DNA of 64,000 nt from Alphaproteobacteria bacterium (GTDB taxonomy: Bacteria; Pseudomonadota; Alphaproteobacteria; Rhizobiales; Rhizobiaceae): assembly GCA_024742485.1 (NCBI GenBank), contig JANSYK010000004.1, positions 341,332 to 405,331 on the forward strand. The letters run 5' to 3'. The translations under genes and the position numbers were made by a program. Every line of letters starts with the position of its first letter. The stretch's first letter is position 1. Under the pieces are notes generated by a model. It saw only the letters and a program-made list of their open reading frames with translations, was not told the origin of the DNA and did not search any database. This document shows positions 1 through 10,205 of the stretch, in pieces.

Positions 1-1377
1 ATTGACCGGCAGATCATCAAGATATCCGTTCACCCCGGAATAGATGACCACCACCTGTTCTTCAGTCTTGAGCGGAGAGAACTGGGGCTGCTTCAGCAAC
101 TCGGTCAGTCGCGAACCACGATTGAGAAGACGCTGGGTCGAAGCATCCAGGTCGGAACCGAACTGCGCGAACGCTGCCATTTCACGATACTGGGCCAATT
201 CGCCCTTGATCGATCCGGCCACCTGCTTCATCGCCTTGATCTGGGCGGCGGAGCCGACCCGCGAAACCGACAGGCCGACATTCACCGCCGGACGGATACC
301 CTGATAGAACAGGTCCGTTTCCAGGAAGATCTGACCGTCGGTGATCGAAATCACATTGGTCGGAATAAAGGCGGAAACGTCGTTGCCCTGAGTTTCAATG
401 ACCGGCAGGGCCGTCAGGGAGCCGGAACCATTGTCGTCATTGAGTTTGGCCGCACGCTCGAGAAGGCGCGAATGCAGGTAGAAGACATCGCCGGGATAAG
501 CTTCGCGGCCGGGTGGGCGACGCAGCAGCAGGGACATCTGGCGATAGGACACGGCCTGTTTTGACAGATCGTCATAGCCGATCAGTGCGTGCATGCCGTT
601 GTCACGGAAATACTCGCCAATGGCACATCCGGCAAACGGCGCCAGAAACTGCATCGGAGCCGGGTCAGAAGCCGTTGCCGCGATGATGATGGAATATTCA
701 AGCGCGCCGCGCTCCTCCAGGACCTTGGCGAACTGGGCAACCGTCGAGCGCTTCTGGCCAACCGCGACATAAACGCAGTAGAGCTTTTCGCTTTCCGGTC
801 CGCTTTCATGAATCGGCTTCTGGTTGAGAATCGTATCCAGAATGATCGCCGTCTTGCCGGTCTGGCGGTCGCCAATGACCAGCTCGCGCTGGCCGCGGCC
901 GATCGGGATCAGGGCATCGATGGCCTTCAGGCCGGTCGACATCGGCTCATGCACGGATCGGCGCGGAATGATGCCTGGCGCTTTGACGTCGACACGTGCC
1001 CGCTCCTTGGCATTGATCGGGCCCTTGCCGTCGATGGGGTTGCCGAGCGCATCGACGACACGTCCCAGCAGTTCCTTGCCGACAGGCACGTCAACAATGG
1101 CGCCGGTCCGCTTGACCGTATCGCCTTCCTTGATGTCCCGGTCGGAGCCGAACAGCACGACGCCGACATTATCGGCTTCCAGGTTCAGTGCCATGCCCCG
1201 AATTCCACCGGGGAATTCGACCATTTCACCGGCCTGTACATTGTCGAGGCCATAGACACGGGCAATACCGTCACCGACGGACAACACCTGTCCGACTTCG
1301 GAGACTTCCGCCTCCTGGCCGAAATTTTTAATCTGATCTTTGAGTATTGCGGAGATTTCCGCGGCGCGGATGTCCAT
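1..1377 (-). CDS. atpA: ATP synthase F1 subunit alpha (partial, C-terminus beyond window)
   Basis: This is the non-catalytic nucleotide-binding alpha subunit of the F1 sector, which acts at the inner face of the cytoplasmic membrane. The 459 codons present begin [16 protein letters not shown] and include the P-loop GDRQTGKT at about residues 169-176 and the arginine-finger segment [17 protein letters not shown] near residue 373. The family is usually about 510 residues, so roughly the last 50 lie outside the window. The start ATG (1377-1375) shares one base with the TGA of atpH (TGATG), which points to translational coupling within the atp operon. Downstream atpG, atpD and atpC are expected past the edge but cannot be seen. 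Confidence 0.97.
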   Translation of the reverse strand, partial: MDIRAAEISAILKDQIKNFGQEAEVSEVGQVLSVGDGIARVYGLDNVQAGEMVEFPGGIRGMALNLEADNVGVVLFGSDRDIKEGDTVKRTGAIVDVPVGKELLGRVVDALGNPIDGKGPINAKERARVDVKAPGIIPRRSVHEPMSTGLKAIDALIPIGRGQRELVIGDRQTGKTAIILDTILNQKPIHESGPESEKLYCVYVAVGQKRSTVAQFAKVLEERGALEYSIIIAATASDPAPMQFLAPFAGCAIGEYFRDNGMHALIGYDDLSKQAVSYRQMSLLLRRPPGREAYPGDVFYLHSRLLERAAKLNDDNGSGSLTALPVIETQGNDVSAFIPTNVISITDGQIFLETDLFYQGIRPAVNVGLSVSRVGSAAQIKAMKQVAGSIKGELAQYREMAAFAQFGSDLDASTQRLLNRGSRLTELLKQPQFSPLKTEEQVVVIYSGVNGYLDDLPVN

Positions 1378-1943
1378 CAGCCGACCTCTTTCAGTGCAAG
1401 CTTAAGGGTAGAGAGTTTTGAGCGAAGGGATGTGTCAATCTGACGCGATCCGACCTTGACGATCAGACCACCCATAAGTGACGGGTCGACGGTGACATGA
1501 ATTGCCACGTCTTTGCCGGTGACGCTTTTCAGCGCCGCCTTCAATTCTGTTTCCTGTTCGGCGTTCAGCGCATGGGCCGATGTCACCTCGGCCGACACTT
1601 CACCACGGTGCCTTGCGTCGAAGACGCGGTAGGCCCGTATGATGCCCGGCACGGCAAACAGGCGGCGGTTGCCCGCAACGACACGCAGGAAATTACCGAC
1701 GAGCCCCTTGAATCCGGCCTTGTCGGCGATCGCGCTGATGGCCTTGAGCTGGTCTTCGGCGGAAAACACCGGGCTGGTGATGAGCCGTCTGAAGTCTTCA
1801 CTTTCCGAAATCAGGGTCTCAAGGCGGGTCAGTTCGGCGCCAATGGCGTCCGTTGAATTGGCCTCCAGCGCCAGATCGAACAGCGATGACGCATATCGTT
1901 CTGCAACACCGGATATGAGCGAAGATGTGTCTGCCACGGGCAC
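1377..1943 (-). CDS. atpH: ATP synthase F1 subunit delta
   Basis: The 188-residue product is the OSCP/delta subunit that joins the F1 head to the peripheral stalk. It starts [20 protein letters not shown], the usual alpha-helical N-terminal domain, and ends with the conserved segment [20 protein letters not shown] followed by a short helix. The length is normal for the family. It is the first gene of the atp operon here and overlaps atpA by one base. The start is the first ATG of the reading frame and matches family N-termini. Confidence 0.96.
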   Translation of the reverse strand: MPVADTSSLISGVAERYASSLFDLALEANSTDAIGAELTRLETLISESEDFRRLITSPVFSAEDQLKAISAIADKAGFKGLVGNFLRVVAGNRRLFAVPGIIRAYRVFDARHRGEVSAEVTSAHALNAEQETELKAALKSVTGKDVAIHVTVDPSLMGGLIVKVGSRQIDTSLRSKLSTLKLALKEVG

Positions 1944-2432
1944 ATGTTTCTCTGGGCTGAACCCAAGGATTCGGTGTCAGAGCTGACTAACTCTGCAAAC
2001 CCTTGAATTTATTTCGATTTTTCTCAGACAAGCGACGTATGGATAAACCCCTCATCCGAATTTCGTGGTTCGTCTAGCACACGTCCGTGGGACTCGCAAC
2101 ACACCGGGCTCACCCAATTGACCGAGTCTTGCATTATCACCACGGAATCACAAGAAATCGCATTGGCGCCGCTCCCCGCGTATCCGATCTGTCTGCCACG
2201 CAACCAGCAGCTGGTGGATACGGCGCGAATGAATTCACAACGCAATTGTCAATATTACACTCATATTTCCCTAGTTTAGGCAAATATACTTAGAAAATAG
2301 GCACGATTCTCAATATCGATCCGAAGCAATTCCATAGCACTCTTCTGTAGCGGCTGATCTGATACTCCCGGTCAGCTCATGAAAACTGCAGTCGACTGTT
2401 CATTCTTCAATGAACGGCAAGGAGAGTTCTTT
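1944..2432. other. Intergenic region between divergent atpH and a lipoprotein gene
   Basis: This 489-bp stretch has no convincing gene. It must hold the atp operon promoter (minus strand) and the promoter of the lipoprotein (plus strand), but I find no clear -35/-10 pair. It is AT-rich at 2245-2310. A small hairpin, GTTCATT (2398-2404) with AATGAAC (2409-2415), lies just upstream of the lipoprotein ribosome binding site and could affect its translation. Confidence 0.4.
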
Positions 2433-2714
<282 letters not shown>

Positions 2715-2771
2715 AGCACTTCCGGCTTGAGTGAAATTGAACAATCCATCCCGCCAAGCAGGTGACAAGTC

Positions 2772-4091
2772 GTGAAACGCAGGACATTCTTCAAAATCGG
2801 GGCAGCCGCCTCGATTGCACTGAACCCGTCAGCGCTGCGTGGCGCATCGGCTGAAACCTGCTCCGCTTTGCCGGGCGATACCCCATCAGATGCAACCGCA
2901 AGCGGCGATGTCTTCATTCCAGGTTACTGGCCAGGAGCCGCACGCTATAAAGGCGGTGATGCCCTCGATCATCCGCATTTGGCGCGCGCAGTGCCCAAAA
3001 GCTACAAGGGGCCGGTCCGGCTGCTGACCCGGCTGGGACTGGACGGGGATGTGGCCCAGGCGCTCTTCCCGGTCCATGGCCACAATGTCGAAGTCAGTCC
3101 CGATGGCAAGATCGGATTCTTCGGCAGCATGGAATACCGGTCCTATGTCTGCTTCGATCCGAAAACCCTCGACCTGATCACCCTCGGCAAACCCTACAGG
3201 AAAGACTGGGTCGGCGGTGGTCATGGTGTGTTCGTCAATCAGGGTGCTCATCTTGCGCTGACCGAGCGCGCGCCCAGGGTGGGATACCGTGGCAGCCCAG
3301 AGAAACACTTCGGCCGTGTCACGCTGCGCGAACCGGACACGCTCAAAATCATCGAAAGTCACTCCACCCACGGCATTTCACCGCATGATGTCCGTCTGCT
3401 TGCCGATGGCAAACATCTGGCCATCGCCAATTACGGTTCGACCTATCCGCGGCGAAAACGGCAATATGGTGTGCCCCGCCATGTTGTCGAACCCTCGGTC
3501 ACGGTCATCGACATCGATAGTGGCCGGCTAGCGGCCAAATATGCCAGCGGCTCAAGCAGCATGGAACTCAGGCATCTCTGCGCCCACGATTTCGACACCA
3601 TATTCGCCATCCAGACGGTACTTGGTCTTGGTGAACAAGACGCGGCCTATCACCGTAGCGACCCGGCTGCCTACGCGCCGGATCTGACCACCCGCGAAAC
3701 GGAATCTTACCTTCCCGCGCCGATCCTCAGGGTCGAACGCGCGTCGCAGAGCCTGCGGCCCCTTGGTTCGACCGAGATGCAAAAGCTGATGCGGCAGGGA
3801 CTGAGCATTCACTATGAACCAACCCATCAGGAGATCATCGCCACCTTTCCCAGTACCCACGCCATCATGGTATTCGACGCCGCATCCGGCGACCTGAAAC
3901 ATCATATTGATGGTCGCACCATGGGCCTGGAATATCCCTGCGGCCTCGTCTTGCTGAAGGACCCGCGCTACTATGTCGTCGCCGGCTACTGGAAGAACCT
4001 GTTCGTCTTCGAGCGCGGTTCACACAGGTTGATGCGTGAACTGTGTCACTACACAACGTTTTTCGGCCACAGCCATATCACGGCGGCGTAG
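2772..4091 (+). CDS. Tat-exported DUF1513-like protein, probable beta-propeller
   Basis: The 439-residue product begins MKRRTFFKIGAAASIALN, a twin-arginine signal (RRTFFK), so a folded, possibly cofactor-bearing periplasmic protein is likely. The body has repeated WD/NHL-like strands such as GHNVEVSPDGKIGFFGSME and HGISPHDVRLLADGKHLAIA, which resemble the DUF1513 pattern (a His-Asp motif followed by LLADGKxLxIAN). It ends GHSHITAA. It follows the small lipoprotein gene and is convergent with the DUF4345-like gene. The family assignment is from remembered motifs and moderate in certainty. No enzymatic role can be stated. Confidence 0.7.
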   Translation: MKRRTFFKIGAAASIALNPSALRGASAETCSALPGDTPSDATASGDVFIPGYWPGAARYKGGDALDHPHLARAVPKSYKGPVRLLTRLGLDGDVAQALFPVHGHNVEVSPDGKIGFFGSMEYRSYVCFDPKTLDLITLGKPYRKDWVGGGHGVFVNQGAHLALTERAPRVGYRGSPEKHFGRVTLREPDTLKIIESHSTHGISPHDVRLLADGKHLAIANYGSTYPRRKRQYGVPRHVVEPSVTVIDIDSGRLAAKYASGSSSMELRHLCAHDFDTIFAIQTVLGLGEQDAAYHRSDPAAYAPDLTTRETESYLPAPILRVERASQSLRPLGSTEMQKLMRQGLSIHYEPTHQEIIATFPSTHAIMVFDAASGDLKHHIDGRTMGLEYPCGLVLLKDPRYYVVAGYWKNLFVFERGSHRLMRELCHYTTFFGHSHITAA

Positions 4092-4150
4092 CCGTAAACC
4101 GCCAGCATCTGTTGGCAAACGCAAAGCCCTCTCCGGAATGGCTAATCCGG

Positions 4151-4540
4151 TCACACGAACCCGAAGACATAGCCAAGAGGCAGCGCGGCGAGCACCGCCT
4201 CGATCAGTACGGAAATCCAGTTGAACCGGGAACCGCCGCGGTCGAACAGCATGGATGTCAACCGGCCGAGCGCGGTGAAAGCCCATCCAAGTCCAAGCAC
4301 CAGATAGAGCAGAGGTTGCGCCAGGATCAGGCAGGATACGCCACTGGCCAGATAAAAGCCCGCCATCGTCCCGCGGCCTTCGGCAATCGCGTCCGGATGT
4401 TCGGGCATCGTCTGCAACCGCAATATTCGAAAGGACAGGCGGGGCATGAAATAGAGCAGCAGACCGAAGCCGACCGTGATCACCGCCACCAGAAAAGCCA
4501 TCCATTCGCCCGTCGAACCGGGCCAGTAAAATTCAATCAC
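4151..4540 (-). CDS. DUF4345-like small integral membrane protein
   Basis: The product has 129 residues with about four hydrophobic helices (for example EWMAFLVAVITVGFGLLLYF and LASGVSCLILAQPLLYLVLG). The conserved-looking segments GRGTMAGFYLASG and ALGRLTSMLFDRG match the pattern of DUF4345 membrane proteins. The function of that family is not known. It lies 29 bp downstream of priA on the same strand and may be read through from it. Confidence 0.65.
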   Translation of the reverse strand: MIEFYWPGSTGEWMAFLVAVITVGFGLLLYFMPRLSFRILRLQTMPEHPDAIAEGRGTMAGFYLASGVSCLILAQPLLYLVLGLGWAFTALGRLTSMLFDRGGSRFNWISVLIEAVLAALPLGYVFGFV

Positions 4541-4569
4541 GCTTCATCACCCCCTGAAAACCCGTCTGC

Positions 4570-6771
4570 CTACATGAAACTCTGTGGATCGATATCGATC
4601 TGTACACGGACCGATCCCCGCTGCTTCGGACCGTTTTCGATCATCTTTGCGACAAAACTCTGAATGTCGGACTGTTTCTTGCCATGCGCCAGCAAGCGAA
4701 ACCGGTGGCGGCCGCGAATGAGCGACAATGGCGCCTCGGCCGGCCCGAGAACCGCAATGTCGCGGGTGCGCGGAGCTGCCTGGCGTAAACCGCGTGCGTG
4801 ATTTTCTGCCGTTGCCCGCTCATTGGCAGAAATGATCAGCGCCGCCAAACGGCCGAAAGGCGGCAGGCTGGCCCGCTCACGCTCGTCGATCTCGCGTTCG
4901 TAAAAGGCCTCACGGTCGCCGGAAACGATGGCCTGCATGACCGGATGCATCGGCTGATAGGTCTGCAGCAGGCCGCGGCTGTGGCGTCCGGTGCGCCCGG
5001 CCCGGCCAGTCACCTGCGACAGCAACTGAAACGTCCGCTCGGCCGCCCGTGGATCACCGCTGCTCAGGCCGAGATCCGCATCGACGATGCCGACCAGCGT
5101 CATCAACGGGAAATTGTGCCCCTTTGCGACAAGTTGCGTGCCGACAACAATATCGGCCTCGCCCTTGGCGATGGCTTCAAGCTCGAGGCGCAACCGCCTT
5201 ACGCCACCCATCATGTCGGATGACAGGACGATGGTCCTGGCGTCCGGAAAATGCCGGTCCACCTCTTCGGCAATGCGTTCGACCCCCGGACCGCAGGCCA
5301 CGAGATGATCCAGCGTGCCGCATTCCGGACAGGCCTCGGGCGTTTTTTCCGTCCGACCGCAATGGTGACACTGCAATTGGCCGCGAAACCGATGCTCGAC
5401 CAGCCAGGCCGAACAATCGGGACACTCGAACCGGTGACCGCACACCCGGCACAGGGTCAGCGGCGCATAACCCCGCCGGTTGAGGAACAGCAGCGCCTGC
5501 TCCTCCCTCTCAATCGTCTTGCCGATCTCCGACAACAGCACAGGCGACAGAAATCCGCCCCTGGCCGGCGGCGCGCGGCGCATGTCGATCAGGCCGAGAT
5601 CCGGCATTGCCGCGCCGCCGAACCGTTCCGGCAGATGAATGCCCTGATATTTCCCGGCATCCGCATTGACCCGGCTCTCCACCGAGGGCGTGGCCGAGGC
5701 AAGCACCACGGGAAACGACCCCAGATGGCCGCGAACCACCGCCATGTCCCTCGCATTGTAGAACACCCGGTCTTCTTGCTTGTAGGCCGCGTCATGCTCC
5801 TCGTCGACCACGATCAGCCCGAGATCGCAAAAGGGCAGGAACAGCGACGAACGAGCCCCTGCGACCACCCGGATATTGCCATTGGTGGTCTGCCGCCAGA
5901 CCTTTTCGCGCATGCGCGGCGGAACGTCCGAATGCCATTCGGCCGGGCGGCAGCCGAACCGGTCTTCAAACCGTTCCAGAAAGGCCGATGTCAGCGCGAT
6001 TTCGGGCAACAGGATCAGCACCTGCCTGCCGCGCCGGATCGCCTCCGCGACCGCTTCGAAATAGACCTCCGTCTTGCCCGATCCAGTGACACCATCGACA
6101 AGACTGACCGATGAACCGTCGGCGCCCAATTGCGCGACCAGCTGTTGCGCGGCCTGCTTCTGCTCATCGCTCAGATCCGTTTGACCGTATTCGGGATCGG
6201 GTGGCGGTACCACCGGGCGCGGCGGAATGAGCACGGTTTCAAAAATGTCCTGCCGGATGAGACCGTCGACGACACTCATCGACACGCCGGCCGCATGGGC
6301 CAGCCCGCTGCGCGACCAGCTCATCCCGTCCTCAGCCATTTCGATGACCCGCGACCGCGCGGCCGTCATCCGTTCCGGGCGCCGGTCACCAAGCCTCAGA
6401 CCCTGTGTTGGTGGCTCGGGATCGAAGGCCGCCGGAACCCTCAGGACCATACGGGCCACCATGCCCGGAGGCGATAACGTATAGCCGGCTACCCAATCCA
6501 CGAACCGGCGCATGTCGGGCGTGATCGGCGGACAGTCGAATACCTCGGTGATCGGCCGCAGCTTGCCGGGATCGACGCTGTCCGTTTCTCCGTCCCAGAC
6601 CACACCCGCCACCTGTCGCGGCCCAAGCGGAACCTGGACGATCGAGCCCGGCTGCACATCCATGTCATCGGGCACGGCATAGGAATAGGGCCGCGAGGCC
6701 GGCATTGGAACCAGCACAGGCACGGTTCGGCTCTGTAATTCGGCCAGGGACAATTGCAGCGAATCTGTCAT
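4570..6771 (-). CDS. priA: Primosomal protein N', replication restart helicase PriA
   Basis: PriA is a superfamily 2 DNA helicase that recognises stalled or recombined forks and reloads the replisome. The 733-residue product has the N-terminal 3'-DNA-binding domain, a P-loop GVTGSGKT at residues 227-234, a Walker B DEEH at 323-326, and a zinc-binding block with paired cysteines (CRVCGHRFECPDC, then CHHCGRTEKTPEACPECG). The length is normal. The gene is divergent from the transaldolase gene with about 80 bp between them. In many rhizobia priA lies close to the atp operon, as here, but in this window three other genes sit between them. Confidence 0.96.
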   Translation of the reverse strand: MTDSLQLSLAELQSRTVPVLVPMPASRPYSYAVPDDMDVQPGSIVQVPLGPRQVAGVVWDGETDSVDPGKLRPITEVFDCPPITPDMRRFVDWVAGYTLSPPGMVARMVLRVPAAFDPEPPTQGLRLGDRRPERMTAARSRVIEMAEDGMSWSRSGLAHAAGVSMSVVDGLIRQDIFETVLIPPRPVVPPPDPEYGQTDLSDEQKQAAQQLVAQLGADGSSVSLVDGVTGSGKTEVYFEAVAEAIRRGRQVLILLPEIALTSAFLERFEDRFGCRPAEWHSDVPPRMREKVWRQTTNGNIRVVAGARSSLFLPFCDLGLIVVDEEHDAAYKQEDRVFYNARDMAVVRGHLGSFPVVLASATPSVESRVNADAGKYQGIHLPERFGGAAMPDLGLIDMRRAPPARGGFLSPVLLSEIGKTIEREEQALLFLNRRGYAPLTLCRVCGHRFECPDCSAWLVEHRFRGQLQCHHCGRTEKTPEACPECGTLDHLVACGPGVERIAEEVDRHFPDARTIVLSSDMMGGVRRLRLELEAIAKGEADIVVGTQLVAKGHNFPLMTLVGIVDADLGLSSGDPRAAERTFQLLSQVTGRAGRTGRHSRGLLQTYQPMHPVMQAIVSGDREAFYEREIDERERASLPPFGRLAALIISANERATAENHARGLRQAAPRTRDIAVLGPAEAPLSLIRGRHRFRLLAHGKKQSDIQSFVAKMIENGPKQRGSVRVQIDIDPQSFM

Positions 6772-6852
6772 CTTGAGGGTGACCTTGCCCCGCGTTTGCC
6801 TTAAAGGAAAGCCGCAACAACTCCCAAACGCAAAGACGAGGCCAGGAAATCA

Positions 6853-7506
6853 ATGAAATTTTTTGTCGATACGGCAGATGTGGATGAAATTCGCGAACTC
6901 AACGAGATGGGTCTTCTCGACGGTGTGACAACCAATCCTTCGCTGATCATGAAAGCCGGCCGGGATATCATGGAAGTGACGAAGGAAATCTGCGCCATCG
7001 TCGATGGTCCGGTTTCGGCCGAAGTCACGGCCACGGACTATGACGGCATGATGAGCCAGGCCGCAGTGCTGGCCGGCATTGCGAACAATATCTGCATCAA
7101 GCTGCCGTTGACGATGGATGGCCTGAAGGCCTGCAAGGCGCTGACCTCGGACGGGCACAAGACCAATGTGACTCTCTGTTTCTCGGCCAATCAGGCACTG
7201 CTCGCGGCCAAGGCCGGCGCGACCTTCATTTCGCCCTTCATCGGCCGCATCGACGACATGGCCGTGGATGGCATGGAACTGATCGCCGAGATCCGCAAGA
7301 TCTATGACAATTACGGATTTACCACCGAAATTCTCGCGGCCTCCATCCGCAGCGTCAATCATGTCAAGGACGCGGCCCTGATCGGCGCCGATGTGGCCAC
7401 CGTCCCGCCGGCGACCCTGAAAGCCCTGGTCAAGCACCCACTGACCGACAAGGGCCTGGATGCTTTTCTGGCGGATTGGGCCAAAACGGGACAAGAGATC
7501 GGATAA
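6853..7506 (+). CDS. fsa: Small transaldolase / fructose-6-phosphate aldolase family protein
   Basis: The 217-residue (beta/alpha)8 barrel enzyme belongs to the short transaldolase class (TalC/FSA), which interconverts sugar phosphates in the non-oxidative pentose phosphate pathway. It shows [21 protein letters not shown], the Schiff-base lysine in CIKLPLT (K83), and [19 protein letters not shown]. Whether it is a true transaldolase or a fructose-6-phosphate aldolase cannot be decided by eye, so the symbol is provisional. It is convergent with the LuxR-type gene, leaving only 45 bp and no clear terminator. Confidence 0.9.
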   Translation: MKFFVDTADVDEIRELNEMGLLDGVTTNPSLIMKAGRDIMEVTKEICAIVDGPVSAEVTATDYDGMMSQAAVLAGIANNICIKLPLTMDGLKACKALTSDGHKTNVTLCFSANQALLAAKAGATFISPFIGRIDDMAVDGMELIAEIRKIYDNYGFTTEILAASIRSVNHVKDAALIGADVATVPPATLKALVKHPLTDKGLDAFLADWAKTGQEIG

Positions 7507-7551
7507 CACCGGGTCGGCCGGTCAAATGGTTCAATAGGATCGCCCGATGCT

Positions 7552-8526
7552 CTAAACGCCCCGTCGATCCGCATTGAGAAGCAGGCGGACAAGCGCCGGC
7601 TGCGCCCGAACGCCTGTTTTGTCGTAGATGCGCTGCAGGTGTGTCTTCGCCGTGTTCGGACTGATTTCGAGCGCACCGGCGGCGCTGGAAAGATCGCGGC
7701 CCTCAACCAGATGCCGGACCAACCTCTCCTGGGCATCGGACAGACCATAGACCCGTGCCGCGCTGTTTAGTTGCCGTTCAAGCCGATCGGAATCGTCGAA
7801 TGTGATCAGGAGCTTTCCGTCCCGCAATATTGCCCAGCATATCTGGGTAAGACCCGCATCGTCCTGCCCGAGCGAGAGGGCGCGGGTGACGGCATCCTCT
7901 CCGACACAGGGAGTATGCCGGTCACGGATTTCCGCCATCCATGCCACGGCCGATTGGAGTTCGTTCCTTGCGTCCGGATCCCTCGCTCGAAGATGATTTC
8001 CGTGCAGACCGAGCAGGGGATGGTGCGGCAGGCGTTCCTTCGCTGCTTCATTCATCCAGACAAGGCGCAAGGACGCGTCCACCTCGACCAGCGGAGCGCG
8101 CACATGATCGGTTCTCAACTGGGTTCCGACAATGCAGGCCAGCTTCCACGACCCATCGACTTTCTGAAGTATCTTCAGCTCGTGATAATGCCCCGCCATT
8201 TCGCTCAGGACACCGGACATGTCACCGATTTGGTCATAGGTGACCCACGCCATTTCGGGACTGATGACCAGGTTCAGGTTCTCGCGCCTGATCGCTTCGG
8301 GCGGCAACCACTCCGTGTTCTTGCTCAGCATCCGGCGCATCTGGGCTCGGATTTCCGGTCCCTGAATGATGGATATGCCGGTCCCCGCATGGGCATGGAT
8401 ACGCCGGATTTCCGGACCATCGTGCCAGCATTTCTCCCACGCATCATAATCCCGCCGAAGATAGGCGCGCGTTTCCGCATCAATGACAGCCAGAATGGCG
8501 GCGCGGTCGTCTTCGGTTTCACTCAT
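7552..8526 (-). CDS. LuxR-type regulator with N-terminal NTF2/SnoaL-like domain
   Basis: The 324-residue product begins MSETEDDRAAILAVIDAET. The first 130 residues look like an NTF2/SnoaL-type cone fold (YLRRDYDAWEKCWHDG and later WKLACIVGTQLR). A PAS-like middle follows (VEVDASLRLVWMNEAAKERL), then a C-terminal LuxR/GerE helix-turn-helix (YGLSDAQERLVRHLVEG, then ISPNTAKTHLQRIYDKTG). This start gives an ATGA overlap with the upstream 74-codon gene, which argues for translational coupling. The combination of a small-ligand pocket fold with LuxR DNA binding suggests a ligand-sensing transcription factor. The ligand and targets are unknown. Confidence 0.75.
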   Translation of the reverse strand: MSETEDDRAAILAVIDAETRAYLRRDYDAWEKCWHDGPEIRRIHAHAGTGISIIQGPEIRAQMRRMLSKNTEWLPPEAIRRENLNLVISPEMAWVTYDQIGDMSGVLSEMAGHYHELKILQKVDGSWKLACIVGTQLRTDHVRAPLVEVDASLRLVWMNEAAKERLPHHPLLGLHGNHLRARDPDARNELQSAVAWMAEIRDRHTPCVGEDAVTRALSLGQDDAGLTQICWAILRDGKLLITFDDSDRLERQLNSAARVYGLSDAQERLVRHLVEGRDLSSAAGALEISPNTAKTHLQRIYDKTGVRAQPALVRLLLNADRRGV

Positions 8527-8747
8527 CCTGTGGTCACCTTCAGCTTTCCCACCCGTTCCTGTGGCCACCGGCCGATTGTTCGGATGGCCCGCAGCAGACG
8601 GGCGGCCCGGGACAGAACCTTGTGAGGGGCACGAGCGAGCCGGGTCATGTCGACGGCCGCGTCATAATAGTCGTCTTCTTTCCCAGGGTCGAACGCAATG
8701 GTTTGGTGCTCGGTCAGTTTGACGAATGTCAGCGCTTGCAGATCCAT
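8523..8747 (-). CDS. Small hypothetical protein coupled to LuxR-type regulator
   Basis: The 74-residue product starts MDLQALTFVKLTEHQTIAF and ends in a basic, Arg-rich helix (RAARLLRAIRTIGRWPQERV). AGGAGA lies 7 bp before the ATG at 8747. A longer frame opens at 8855, but its extra 36 codons look random. Its TGA overlaps the ATG of the downstream regulator by four bases, so the two are almost certainly made together. I do not recognise a family. A role as partner or modulator of the regulator is inference only. Confidence 0.6.
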   Translation of the reverse strand: MDLQALTFVKLTEHQTIAFDPGKEDDYYDAAVDMTRLARAPHKVLSRAARLLRAIRTIGRWPQERVGKLKVTTG

Positions 8748-8944
8748 GTCTGTTCTCCTGTCGTTCGGTGATGCGGATTGACCAACAGGATAGATCTCGC
8801 CAGGGAAACGGCTTGTCATACGAACGGGCGACAGCGGGATTTTTTTGAGCACCAATCGGGCAACCTATGTACTTCGGCTGATCCGGCGTGATGCCAACCG
8901 ACGGTATCGCCTGCACCTCAACGCCCATGGTGTTCGGCGACCAA

Positions 8945-8977
8945 AACCGGATGTCATGTACATGTTTTCATCCGGTT
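8945..8977 (-). terminator. Hairpin downstream of the AAA ATPase gene, possible terminator
   Basis: AACCGGATG (8945-8953) pairs with CATCCGGTT (8969-8977), a perfect 9-bp stem. On the minus strand four Ts follow. A second 7-bp stem (8976-8982 with 8987-8993) lies next to it, between this hairpin and the gene end at 9006. The position just after the ATPase gene fits a terminator, but the T-tract is short. Confidence 0.35.
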
Positions 8978-9005
8978 GAGCACAGATGCTCAAACGGGCT
9001 GACGT

Positions 9006-10148
9006 TCACACCGGATCTTCATCCCGCATCTCGCCGGTCAGCGTCATGCCCTCGATCCAGGTGGCGCCGTTCTTGCGGATGACGGTGCGTGCGCGCACGC
9101 CGCATCGCTGCGAAATCGCGTCGGCCAATGCCTGCGAATGGGTGACCACCCAGATCTGACTGTCGGCAGATGCACTGGCGATCATGTCGGCAAGCGCCGG
9201 CAGCATGTCCGGATGCAGGCTGGCTTCCGGTTCGTTGAGCGCGATGAAACGGGGGCGACGATAGGAGAGCAGCGCCGCGGCCAGCGCCAGGAAGCGTATC
9301 TGACCGTCCGACAATTCGCGCGGCTGGAACACCCGGTTGGGAAACTCGGGCAGCACCAGACCGAACCGGGCATATTCCTCCGGTTCCGGCACTGAAAGGA
9401 CCGCTCCGTCAAACGCATCGTGCACGGCCCGGTCAAGATCGACCGTGTCCTGCCGTGTATGGGCCAGCGTCGCAAACACCGCAGCGATATTGCCGCCATC
9501 CTCGTCGAGCATCGGTGCGGTGATGGCCAGGCAGGGATTACGCAGCGGCGAGCCCGCATCCGACCGAAACCCGTGATAGAACCGCCACTGGCTGATGATA
9601 TGGCGCAGCGTGCTGATTTCCGGATAGCGACCGGCGTCGCCCAGCATGAAGAGGGCCGTCTCGGAGGTCAGCGCCTGCTCGGGATAATCCGCCATCCGGC
9701 CGGTCTCGTCGCGCACCGAGATGTGACCACCCTTGCGGCGCATCATCACATGCGGCCGCCGGCCGGTATCGACATGCATCTCTTCCTGTTTGATCTGCGC
9801 TTCGTGCGAGAACCCGGCCGCCGGAGGGGCAGGCCGAAACCCGGTCTCGATCCGGTACCGGTACACGAGGCCGGTTTCCTCGTCGACGATTTCCGCATCG
9901 AACACGATCCGCGCCTTTTTGTGTTTGGCAAATCCGCCGCTCCAGACCGAGGAATAGATCCCGCCTTCCTCCGCGATCGCCTGCGAAAAACGACCATCGG
10001 CCGCCGATTTGATCAATTGCAGCGCCCGGTAAAGGTTGGATTTACCCGCACCATTGGCACCGACGAAGAGATTGACGGAGCCCAGATCCATGCGGATCGA
10101 GCGAAGCGAGCGATAGTTTTCAGCCGTAATGGTGCGCAGATACATCAC
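9006..10148 (-). CDS. Orphan AAA ATPase (RecF/SMC-like, COG4637 type)
   Basis: The 380-residue ABC-type ATPase starts MMYLRTITAENYRSLRSIRM and has the Walker A GANGAGKS at residues 30-37. It has a signature-like segment FQPRELSDGQIRFLALAAAL, a Walker B RPRFIALNEPEASLHP (Asn replaces the usual Asp before GluPro, as I recall for this family), and a switch His in WVVTHSQALADAI. Such proteins resemble RecF and OLD-type ATPases, but no nuclease, TOPRIM or partner gene is next to it. It is downstream of an acyltransferase gene on the same strand with a 57-bp gap. A role in DNA metabolism is family-level inference. Confidence 0.8.
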   Translation of the reverse strand: MMYLRTITAENYRSLRSIRMDLGSVNLFVGANGAGKSNLYRALQLIKSAADGRFSQAIAEEGGIYSSVWSGGFAKHKKARIVFDAEIVDEETGLVYRYRIETGFRPAPPAAGFSHEAQIKQEEMHVDTGRRPHVMMRRKGGHISVRDETGRMADYPEQALTSETALFMLGDAGRYPEISTLRHIISQWRFYHGFRSDAGSPLRNPCLAITAPMLDEDGGNIAAVFATLAHTRQDTVDLDRAVHDAFDGAVLSVPEPEEYARFGLVLPEFPNRVFQPRELSDGQIRFLALAAALLSYRRPRFIALNEPEASLHPDMLPALADMIASASADSQIWVVTHSQALADAISQRCGVRARTVIRKNGATWIEGMTLTGEMRDEDPV

Positions 10149-10205
10149 GCCGTGCCGCGGTGGAGCATTTGCCGCGTCAAGGGCAAACGATGGGTCGGGC
10201 CGCGT

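Noticed and set aside
589..1443. Long plus-strand open frame opposite atpA
   Set aside because: It lies fully antisense to the well-supported atpA gene and its protein has no recognisable features. High GC creates such mirror frames.
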